DNA of 46,801 nucleotides, taken from NCBI GenBank assembly GCA_024697025.1, contig JAILGH010000053.1:1-46801 (forward strand), read 5' to 3'. This document shows, piece by piece, positions 32,553 to 40,078 of this stretch. Positions within the stretch are counted from its first letter, which is position 1. Each line of letters begins with the position of its first letter. This DNA comes from Pseudobutyrivibrio sp. (GTDB taxonomy: Bacteria > Bacillota > Clostridia > Lachnospirales > Lachnospiraceae). Both the position numbers and the translations under genes were made by a program. Under the pieces are notes generated by a model, which did no database searches, was not told the origin of the DNA, and worked only from the letters and a program-made list of their open reading frames with translations.

Positions 32553-33998
32553 GTGGAAAAAACAGTATGTGAATTATTTGCTGGAGTGGGCGGATTTAGG
32601 TGTGGCCTAAATAATATAAATGCGCTAGAAGATTTAAAAAAAGAAGAAAAATGGGAAACAGTTTGGTTTAGCCAATGGGAGCCAGCCGATAAGAAAACTC
32701 AGTGGGCGCATTCTTGTTATGTTAATAGATTTGGTGATTGCCCAGATAAGAATGGAGATTATACTACAAACAATGACATCAATACTGTTGATAAAACTAC
32801 AGTACCAGAGCATAGTTTGTTAGTTGGTGGCTTTCCATGTCAAGACTATTCAGTAGCCTCATCATTAGCGACATCAAAAGGACTTGAAGGGAAAAAGGGT
32901 GTACTATGGTGGGATATTAGAGATATGTTAGAGGCAAAACAGGCTCCGTTTGTTTTGCTTGAAAACGTAGATAGACTCCTTAAGAGTCCAGCTAAACAGC
33001 GAGGAAGAGATTTTGGTATTATTCTTGCTTGTTTTAGAGATTTAGGATACACCGTAGAATGGCGTGTTATAAACGCAGCAGAATATGGTTTTCAACAGAG
33101 AAGACGTAGAACCTTTATTTTTGCATATAAAAACAGCACAAGCTATGCAGCCAGTATCAAACATTTAGTTAAGTATAACAATATGTTTGGTGAAGAATTA
33201 AAACGTAAAAGTATGTCACATCTTATAGAAGAGCAAGGATTCTTTGCTAAATGTTTTCCGGTAGATCAGACTGATGGGAAGAAGATTAAATCTGGTGACT
33301 TACCAATAGGAATAGGCGACCTATCTGACTCCTTTTCTTTTAATTTTGAAAATTCTGGAGTAATGAAAGATGGAGTAATATATACACTAAAAACATTTCC
33401 TAAATATGAAGGAAAACAGATTACACTTGGTGATATTTTAGAGGATGGAGAAGTTGATAAGAGCTTTTTTATTCCAGAGGAAAAGCTTTATTATACGAGT
33501 CCAGATATTCATCATAGTGATGAAACAAAAATGCCACTTGAGCCAGAACAGCGTAAAACATGGCAGTACATCAAAGGGGCAAAGAAGATTAATCGAACAG
33601 CATCTACTGGACATGAATATGTTTTTTCAGAAGGTCCAGTGCCAATGATCGATGAATATGATAAGCCGGCAAGAACAATGCTTACTTCTGAAGGCGGTTT
33701 CAGTAGAACAACCCATATTGTTAGAGATAAGCAGACTGGAAAAATAAGACTTCTTACACCAGTTGAAATGGAAAGAATTCAAGGTTTTCCTTCAGATTGG
33801 ACTAAGGATTGCTTAGTTGATGGTGAACAGGTCCTTATGCCGCTTAATAAACGTAGATTTATGATGGGTAATGCACTTGTTGTTAACCTGATAAAGCAAA
33901 TGGAACCATTGCTGGATGAGATAATTTCAGAAGAACCAGAGATAGAATTAAATTATAATATAGCTGAAGGTGTCGAAGTGGATACTCTGAAGGTGTAG
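32553..33998 (+). CDS. C5-cytosine DNA methyltransferase
   Basis: 481 aa. All major motifs are in order: I (ELFAGVGGFRCGL), IV with catalytic Cys96 (GGFPCQDYS), VI (LLENVDRLL), VIII (QQRRRRTFIF), then a variable target-recognition region, IX/X-like RIQGFPSDWT and MGNALVVNLI. It transfers a methyl group from SAM to carbon 5 of cytosine and should protect host DNA from the adjacent Sau3AI-like nuclease, as M.Sau3AI does for GATC. It has its own leader 105 bp after the nuclease gene, and a terminator follows. GTG start. Confidence 0.95.
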   Translation: MEKTVCELFAGVGGFRCGLNNINALEDLKKEEKWETVWFSQWEPADKKTQWAHSCYVNRFGDCPDKNGDYTTNNDINTVDKTTVPEHSLLVGGFPCQDYSVASSLATSKGLEGKKGVLWWDIRDMLEAKQAPFVLLENVDRLLKSPAKQRGRDFGIILACFRDLGYTVEWRVINAAEYGFQQRRRRTFIFAYKNSTSYAASIKHLVKYNNMFGEELKRKSMSHLIEEQGFFAKCFPVDQTDGKKIKSGDLPIGIGDLSDSFSFNFENSGVMKDGVIYTLKTFPKYEGKQITLGDILEDGEVDKSFFIPEEKLYYTSPDIHHSDETKMPLEPEQRKTWQYIKGAKKINRTASTGHEYVFSEGPVPMIDEYDKPARTMLTSEGGFSRTTHIVRDKQTGKIRLLTPVEMERIQGFPSDWTKDCLVDGEQVLMPLNKRRFMMGNALVVNLIKQMEPLLDEIISEEPEIELNYNIAEGVEVDTLKV

Positions 33999-34005
33999 TT
34001 TTAAG

Positions 34006-34041
34006 GCGATTGTAGTATGTAGAGTACCACAATCGCTTTTT
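34006..34041 (+). terminator. Terminator after methyltransferase
   Basis: An 11-bp stem with one mismatch (GCGATTGT-A-GTA 34006-34017, TAC-C-ACAATCGC 34025-34036), then TTTTT. It ends the restriction-modification block. Confidence 0.85.
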
Positions 34042-34072
34042 GAATATTGTTAGATAAGGTTGATTATAGGCT

Positions 34073-35866
34073 ATGAATGAAAGATATTCTCGAACAGAAT
34101 TATCCCAAATAATAAATGTAGATCGTCATACACTAGCTAAATGGGAGAAATCAGGAAAGTTAGTACCATTTAAGGATAAAGATGGGAAAAAATATTATAC
34201 TGAAGAAAAAATAGAAGAATTTAAAAGAAGTTTTTCTAATCCAAAAATAACTTTCGAAAATGGTTATGTAGATTTGTGTGATATACCCAGGGATGTAAGA
34301 GGAGGCTATGCATGGAAAAAGGCTGCCGAAAAAAATTCTAGTGTTAGATATAGTTATAAAGGTGTAGAGGGAGTGTTAGTAATAATTGGATATGAAAATA
34401 GGAATTTATTAGTAAGAATTAATAATCAAGAAAAGAGAATAACTGCAGCTGATTTAGGCAATGGAAAGATTGCGAAATTGACAGGTGTACTTTCATATGA
34501 TTATAAATATTATGAGGGGCAAAGGTTAAAAGATGGTGACACAGATATTACTATATTAAAGCAAATAAAAAGCAAAAATGGTAAGGCTAAAGCATACAAA
34601 TATCAGTGCAACAAATGTGGACAAGAAAATACAATTAATGAGGGAAATATATCTAATAAAGGGTGTTGCCCAGTGTGTAAGGGGTTAATTGTTGTTGAAG
34701 GCTTTAATGATATAGCGACTACAGATAAATGGATGATACCGTTTTTTCAGAATAAAGAGGATGCGAAGAGATATTATCATGGAAATCATACATCAAAAAT
34801 TCATTTTATATGCCCTGATTGTGGAAGAATAAAAAAGAACACAATGACACTTGATACTTTATATCGTACTAGAAGTATAGGATGTGTTTGTAAAGATGGT
34901 TTTAGTTATCCAAATAAATTTATGTATTCAGTATGTGAACAACTATTATCTTGCAATATAATAAATTATTTTAAAGATGAATTTACAGCAAAATGGTTGG
35001 GCAAAAGAAGGTTTGACTTTTATTTAGAATGGAATTCTGAAAATAAGTTAATTGTAGAAATGGATGGAGGCTTTCATAGCGGAAAAAGCAGGGATAAAAA
35101 TATTTCACCAAAAGTATTAAAGGAAATAGATAGATGGAAAGATTTTAAAGCAAGAGAGGAAGGAATCGAGGTTGTAAGGATAGACTCAACAATTTCGAAA
35201 AAAGATTATTTAAAAGAAAAGATCATAGATGCCTTATCAAACTATTTTTCGTTAGAGGTTGTAAATTGGGATGAAGCAGATAAATTTGCAATTTCAAATT
35301 TTGCTAAGGAAGTATGTGATTATTATTCAAAAAACAATAATATATTACCAGAGGATTTAGCAAATATATTTCATATTGCAACATCAACAGCGCGACGATA
35401 TATTCATATTGGAGAGGAAGCAGGATGGTGTGAATATAATTATGAGTTTTCCAATAATAGCAAATACAGGTATGCTAGGCAGGAAATGAAAGAAAAGGAA
35501 AACAGAATAAAAGATGTATGTGAATACTATAATAATCATGCGCCGATAGGAGCAAAAGAGATTGCGAAGGTATTTAATATACATCACGGAACTGCATTGA
35601 GGTACCTGAAAAATTGTGAAAAATATGGGTTTATTCCATATGATAAAAACTATACAAAAGAAATAAACATTAATAAGCTAAAAAAAACAAAGAAGGATAG
35701 TTTAAAGAAAGCTATACTGTGTTATTCATTAGATGGACAATTGATAAAAAGGTATGAAAGTGTGACGGATGCAGCTAAAGAGAATAATGTAACGCCTACC
35801 GCTATTTCAAATTGTTGTAAAAATAAAGGAACAAGTTCAGGAAAAATATTTCGCTATGAAAGTTGA
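34073..35866 (+). CDS. MerR-HTH, zinc-finger, PD-(D/E)XK-like nuclease with NUMOD1 end
   Basis: 597 aa. Domains in order: a MerR-like HTH (1-45, VDRHTLAKWEKSGKLVPFKD); an unrecognised beta-rich region; two Cys-knuckle pairs (CNKCGQENT...CCPVCKG at about 180-205; CPDCGRIKK...GCVCKDG at about 250-285); a nuclease-like core (about 290-390) with RRFDFYLEW, LIVEMDGGFHSG and EGIEVVRID; two more HTH repeats (about 420-530, STARRYIHIGEEAG and HHGTALRYLKNCEKYG); and a C-terminal NUMOD1 (about 550-597, YSLDGQLIKRYESVTDAAKE). NUMOD1 is typical of homing endonucleases. No intron is visible. It may be a free-standing homing nuclease or a defensive one. Confidence 0.7.
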   Translation: MNERYSRTELSQIINVDRHTLAKWEKSGKLVPFKDKDGKKYYTEEKIEEFKRSFSNPKITFENGYVDLCDIPRDVRGGYAWKKAAEKNSSVRYSYKGVEGVLVIIGYENRNLLVRINNQEKRITAADLGNGKIAKLTGVLSYDYKYYEGQRLKDGDTDITILKQIKSKNGKAKAYKYQCNKCGQENTINEGNISNKGCCPVCKGLIVVEGFNDIATTDKWMIPFFQNKEDAKRYYHGNHTSKIHFICPDCGRIKKNTMTLDTLYRTRSIGCVCKDGFSYPNKFMYSVCEQLLSCNIINYFKDEFTAKWLGKRRFDFYLEWNSENKLIVEMDGGFHSGKSRDKNISPKVLKEIDRWKDFKAREEGIEVVRIDSTISKKDYLKEKIIDALSNYFSLEVVNWDEADKFAISNFAKEVCDYYSKNNNILPEDLANIFHIATSTARRYIHIGEEAGWCEYNYEFSNNSKYRYARQEMKEKENRIKDVCEYYNNHAPIGAKEIAKVFNIHHGTALRYLKNCEKYGFIPYDKNYTKEININKLKKTKKDSLKKAILCYSLDGQLIKRYESVTDAAKENNVTPTAISNCCKNKGTSSGKIFRYES

Positions 35867-35953
35867 AAAAAGGATTAATTCACAGTTTAAATAAGTTTAA
35901 GATTAAATGATTAAACGATGCGGGTAGATATTGCAGTTAATCGTACAAATCTC

Positions 35954-35985
35954 AAGGAGCCCTATTTATAGGACTCCTTTTTTTG
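35954..35985 (+). terminator. Terminator after NUMOD1 nuclease gene
   Basis: Stem AAGGAG/CTCCTT plus inner CCTAT/ATAGG with one mismatch, then a run of T (to 35984). Separates the nuclease from the XRE gene. Confidence 0.85.
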
Positions 35986-35990
35986 TACCC

Positions 35991-36016
35991 TATAATTAGA
36001 AAAGTGCCCACGGGTA
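35991..36016 (+). promoter_or_regulatory. -10 element and palindrome before XRE gene
   Basis: TATAAT (35991-35996) with no good -35, then a near-perfect palindrome TGCCCACGGGTA (36005-36016). The half CGGGTAG also occurs at about 35920. Probably an XRE operator near the transcription start. Confidence 0.4.
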
Positions 36017-36036
36017 GTTAGGAAGGGGTATTCATT

Positions 36037-36408
36037 ATGAAAAAAGTAACAAGACCAAACTATGACTTAAAGACTATAGGAAAGAACTTAAGAAAACTTA
36101 GAAAGAAAAAGGGATTATCTGTTGAGGAGGTATGTGAATATCTAGAAATCGCTTCTGATAGGACCATATATTATTACGAAGCAGGAGAGCGTGTTGCGCC
36201 ATTTGATGTTATGTTTGCATTGATGGAGTTGTATGAAGCAGATCTAGCAGATGTGATAGGAGCAGAGAAAGCGAAAATATTCTTTCCATGGGGAGAATCA
36301 GATGACGCAGTTGAAAAATGGTTAAGGATGATGTGTAAAAATGTGAATCCACCAATAAATTTCGAAGAGTGTTTAGATGAAGAAGGGAAAATTGTAGGTC
36401 CAAAGTGA
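36037..36408 (+). CDS. XRE-type HTH regulator
   Basis: 123 aa. The N-terminal lambda-repressor-like HTH (about 10-70) has IGKNLRKLRKKKGLSVEEVC and DRTIYYYEAGERVAPFDVMF. A C-terminal 50 residues has no recognised domain. It stands alone between a terminator and the next gene group, with a palindrome near its -10. It likely represses its own promoter and may control the 36499-38351 genes or the HEPN/Argonaute block. Confidence 0.85.
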   Translation: MKKVTRPNYDLKTIGKNLRKLRKKKGLSVEEVCEYLEIASDRTIYYYEAGERVAPFDVMFALMELYEADLADVIGAEKAKIFFPWGESDDAVEKWLRMMCKNVNPPINFEECLDEEGKIVGPK

Positions 36409-36498
36409 ACTACGTGTTCAGTGATTAGGTTATGTTTGCTTGATAAAATATAAGGACAGTTAGATATTTTTAATTAATCCTAGAATGGAGAATTGACT

Positions 36499-37641
36499 AT
36501 GTGCGCAATGAGTCAGCAGGTTCTATATGCTGAATTATTTAAAGATATAGAGTATAAACTTACAAACATAGATGATTATGCGTGGGGAGAGGAGCTTTAT
36601 GAGTTTCCACTTATTGTTTATACAAAGAATAGAAGTACCATCCCTAACTATGGAAGAGTATGTCAGGAAGCAGTTGATGTAGGACTTATTACTATTAATT
36701 CGCATGCTGAAGGAATGATAGAGGTTGTACCTGCGTTGTATTGGCCTACTAATAAAAATATTTATATTAAGGATGATATATTCAATAAATATTGGAGGTA
36801 TCTTAGGAAAAGCATTGCTATCGGAATAGAGAATAATCCAGAATACTGCAAGGAGCATGGGATTGAAAAGCCAGAGGATATTGTGGAATTAAGAGTACTA
36901 AGGGATTACAATCATGAACCTTATATCCAGGGTGGAAAAATCAAGCTGAAAATAAGAAAGCAGGAGCAGCCAAAGCAGACAGAATTAAAAAGAGCTAGGC
37001 AAAGTAAGTTGGACAATCCTAAGAATATATTTTTTTATTCATCAAATAGAGATGGATCTAGACAGCTTCATGACAAGGAATGTGAGGTTCTCGATTCCAT
37101 TCCAGACGAGAAATTTATGGGAAGTCCAGAAGTTCCAGATGGTTATATTCTTTGCAGAAAATGCAAGCGAAAACTACTAATAAGAATGGGCTGCTATCCT
37201 AATACTAAGCAGATTCCTACATGTTCAGGCTTTTTTCAAAAGTATAGAGTTTCAACGACTGAGTTGGAGCGTATGGTAGATATGGGAATGACATTTCATG
37301 CAGAAGATATGAGTGTTATGACTATAAATGGTATAGAAGATACTTGGCAGGTACGTGCTGTCGGAGATAGAGTAAGTCTTTGGCATAATAATTATGTAAA
37401 GCTGAGTGATACTGAAAGATATATTACGGATGGTTTTCATAATCAAAAATGTAAAGGAAACATGACTTACATGTTGCATTACATTGAAAGCTATACTTGG
37501 AAAAAACATCTTGAGGGCGAGGAGCAAAAGAAAATCAAGGATGAGGAAGAGGCATGTGTTGTAGCAGTTGAAGCAGAAAGAAAGACACATTGGTATCACA
37601 GAGTGATTGATAGAATTAAAAGATTTATTGGAAGGAAGTAA
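36499..37641 (+). CDS. Hypothetical protein with Cys cluster
   Basis: 380 aa, not recognised. A central segment (about 200-245) contains HDKECEVLDSIPDEKF then ILCRKCKRKLLIRMGC and IPTCSGFFQKY, possibly a zinc-binding module. The last 60 residues are charged and basic (HWYHRVIDRIKRFIGRK). ATG 36499 is 8 bases from GGAG; a TTG at 36493 is too close. It is co-oriented with, and 5 bases before, the acidic small gene at 37647, so the three genes 36499-38351 form one unit. Confidence 0.55.
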   Translation: MCAMSQQVLYAELFKDIEYKLTNIDDYAWGEELYEFPLIVYTKNRSTIPNYGRVCQEAVDVGLITINSHAEGMIEVVPALYWPTNKNIYIKDDIFNKYWRYLRKSIAIGIENNPEYCKEHGIEKPEDIVELRVLRDYNHEPYIQGGKIKLKIRKQEQPKQTELKRARQSKLDNPKNIFFYSSNRDGSRQLHDKECEVLDSIPDEKFMGSPEVPDGYILCRKCKRKLLIRMGCYPNTKQIPTCSGFFQKYRVSTTELERMVDMGMTFHAEDMSVMTINGIEDTWQVRAVGDRVSLWHNNYVKLSDTERYITDGFHNQKCKGNMTYMLHYIESYTWKKHLEGEEQKKIKDEEEACVVAVEAERKTHWYHRVIDRIKRFIGRK

Positions 37642-37646
37642 AAGCT

Positions 37647-37943
37647 ATGAATAAAAATAATCAGAAGTCAACAAAAGAGATGTATGAGGATTTCTATAAA
37701 AAACCGTTTGTGGAAATAACTCCTGAGGATATAGGTGAGTGTGAAGAAATGGATTGGGGTCAAGACGTTGGTGGAGAGATAATAGCAGATGATTATGACC
37801 CAAATGATCCATTTTATTCAGAGAGTAATATAAAGCATTTAGAGAAGATTATTGAAGAAATAGAAAATGGAACTGCAATATTGGAAGTACATGATTTAAT
37901 TGAGCCAGAAGTAGACGATGATGAAAATCAGGAGGAAGAGTAA
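37647..37943 (+). CDS. Small acidic hypothetical protein
   Basis: 98 aa, strongly acidic (ends EVDDDENQEEE), with a helix HLEKIIEEIENGTAI near 72-86. Not recognised. Acidic small proteins in such islands are sometimes DNA mimics or antitoxins, but nothing here proves it. Its stop is immediately followed by the start of the next gene. Confidence 0.55.
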   Translation: MNKNNQKSTKEMYEDFYKKPFVEITPEDIGECEEMDWGQDVGGEIIADDYDPNDPFYSESNIKHLEKIIEEIENGTAILEVHDLIEPEVDDDENQEEE

Positions 37944-38351
37944 ATGGCAATATATCCATTTATGACGATTGACGATGATATTGAAGTTGTACATACAGAA
38001 TTGACAGCTGATAATACTGTGAAGGTGTACTTTGAGCAGCCAGTAGAATCGGGATTTAATTCGATAGAATGTACAATTCCAGAATATAAGTGGGAGAAAA
38101 ACAAAGGCTTTAATGAGGAGCAGTTAAAGTACCTTGATAAATACTTACACGATGTGGAAGACATTATATTTGAACTAGCTGCAGAAGGTGGATTTGATGC
38201 ATGTAAAGATACAGAAAATGGACAGATTAAAGAACTTGCATATCAGGCAAGAATAAAGGAGTTAGAAAAAAAGATTCACGAAGTTCCGGAGGAATATTTA
38301 CAAGCAGTTGAATTATATATAGATTACATAATTGAAAGGCACAATAAATGA
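37944..38351 (+). CDS. Hypothetical protein
   Basis: 135 aa. A beta-rich first half (TADNTVKVYFEQPVESGFNS, CTIPEYKWEKNKG) and a helical second half (QARIKELEKKIHEVPEEYLQ). No domain recognised. Adjacent to the acidic gene with no gap, so translationally coupled. A ribosome site CAGGAGGAAGAGTAA lies within the end of the preceding gene. Confidence 0.55.
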   Translation: MAIYPFMTIDDDIEVVHTELTADNTVKVYFEQPVESGFNSIECTIPEYKWEKNKGFNEEQLKYLDKYLHDVEDIIFELAAEGGFDACKDTENGQIKELAYQARIKELEKKIHEVPEEYLQAVELYIDYIIERHNK

Positions 38352-38394
38352 ATGAAATAAAATATTAGAAAACGATTTCACAGGAGGATAATGT

Positions 38395-39885
38395 ATGAAA
38401 AGGTCTGTAGTAGACAAATTATTATGGGAGGAAAATGTATTAGAAAACTATAATGTTTATTCAGGAGAAGAAATTGAGCAAGAAAATTTGAATGATATTC
38501 CTGTAAATCTTATTTCATCAATAAGGGTATGTAGAGATGAAAATTATAATTTGAAAGTCACTTGTAAAAGGGATAGGAGTCAAAATACAGAGAAGGAAGT
38601 TGAGTGGAAAAGCGCAAATGATAATTTGGAACTTGGAGAATTTATTAATCCAGGAACGCTAAAGATACACGTATATGAAAGTTATAACATAGAATTAACC
38701 CCATGTATTTATAGAGGTGATTCATTTAGTGAAGAAAAGGTGGAGTATTATTTGGATTGCTACCATATTGAAGGTTGTGACTCGTCAAAGGAAACTATGG
38801 TTTTAAAAGAGTGGTTTATTAATGGTAGTAACAATACAACTTTTATCATATTAGGAAATGAGAAATACGAGTATGAGATAAGTCAAGTAATAAAAGGAAC
38901 ATGGGGAAGTCTAGAATTTGAGAATGATGATAAGTTGAATCAAACAAGTCACTATGGCAGATTTGCGCATATTAAATATAAAGATACAGCATTTGATATT
39001 GAACTTGTTGGTGCAGGATACGGCCCAGACTGGAGCAATAATATAAGTATTACATATAATCAAAAGTATGGAAGAATCCCTAGTGAAGAAGAGAGAGGAA
39101 TCATTCATGACTATTTAAGTTTTATTATAGGGAAAAGACTAATATATATAGGTGAAAGCAGCTATGACGGTCAGGGCAATAAAATAGGATTTGTTATGGA
39201 GGCCCCAAACAACTTAGGGCTTGATATAAGAGAATTATGTTCTAAGTCGCCTACACCGCCTATACAACATACATATAGAAATGTAAAAGATTTTATAAGT
39301 ATTATAGAAAAGCAATTAGATTCATTTGAAGAAATATATAATAAGTTGAATTTAAAATCTTTTTTCCTAAGCTATTGGTACGCTAAAGGAATACTTAAAC
39401 CATATGACTTGCCAATTCTGGCTGGTGCATTAGAGGAATTAATTCGGCAATGGTATAAGAATATAGAGAAAAATAAAGATACTGTGTTAATAAAAAAAGC
39501 GGAATTTAATAAACGCATCAAGCCAGTAAAAGAGTTGGTTATAGAGCAATTTAAAGATACAGGGTATGAACAGAGAATGCTGGATTCGATAGGAAATATT
39601 AATAGGATGTCAGTAACAGAAAGATTTGAAAACTTTTTCATTGGTATAAATATGCCTGTTGGTAAAGAAGAAAGAAAAGCTATGGCAGCAAGAAATAGAC
39701 CTGCACATGGAAATATTAGTTATGATATTGATAGTTATAAAAATCAGATATTACAAAGTGAAATATATGATAGAATTATTGCCAGGATTATTCTGTGTTT
39801 AATTAATTATGATGGAGAATATATAGATTATGGTATGGTAGGTTATCCTCAGAAAAATATTAAGGTTCCAAGTGGAAAAGAATAG
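38395..39885 (+). CDS. ApeA-like protein with C-terminal HEPN domain
   Basis: 496 aa. The N-terminal 300 residues are beta-rich with repeated G-W/F-type strands (KGTWGSLEFEN, SHYGRFAHIKYK), as in ApeA N-terminal domains. The C-terminal helical part (about 310-480) ends with the HEPN active-site pattern Arg433-x4-His438 (ARNRPAHG). HEPN proteins of this kind are ribonucleases that shut down phage-infected cells. ATG 38395 follows CAGGAGG. Terminator at 39901. It lies one gene before the Argonaute. Family by pattern; activity inferred. Confidence 0.68.
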   Translation: MKRSVVDKLLWEENVLENYNVYSGEEIEQENLNDIPVNLISSIRVCRDENYNLKVTCKRDRSQNTEKEVEWKSANDNLELGEFINPGTLKIHVYESYNIELTPCIYRGDSFSEEKVEYYLDCYHIEGCDSSKETMVLKEWFINGSNNTTFIILGNEKYEYEISQVIKGTWGSLEFENDDKLNQTSHYGRFAHIKYKDTAFDIELVGAGYGPDWSNNISITYNQKYGRIPSEEERGIIHDYLSFIIGKRLIYIGESSYDGQGNKIGFVMEAPNNLGLDIRELCSKSPTPPIQHTYRNVKDFISIIEKQLDSFEEIYNKLNLKSFFLSYWYAKGILKPYDLPILAGALEELIRQWYKNIEKNKDTVLIKKAEFNKRIKPVKELVIEQFKDTGYEQRMLDSIGNINRMSVTERFENFFIGINMPVGKEERKAMAARNRPAHGNISYDIDSYKNQILQSEIYDRIIARIILCLINYDGEYIDYGMVGYPQKNIKVPSGKE

Positions 39886-39900
39886 AATACTGCTTTATTT

Positions 39901-39934
39901 TGAAGTGTCCTTTTTATAGGGCACTTCATTTTTT
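39901..39934 (+). terminator. Terminator between HEPN and Argonaute genes
   Basis: A 10-bp stem (39901-39910 with 39919-39928, one wobble), 8-base loop, six T. It makes the HEPN gene and the Argonaute separate transcripts. The 144 bp that follow up to 40078 include a possible TTGCTG/TATACC promoter of poor spacing. Confidence 0.85.
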
Positions 39935-40078
39935 ATTATTGTATATGTAAAAATGTGTTAGGAATGGGGTATGCAGGAAAAACGAAAAATAGTAAAATGG
40001 TCTTGCTGTACAATATTAAGGACTTAATATACCGCAAAGCACTGAAAATACGGAGCTTATAAAACAGGAGAGTGGAAA

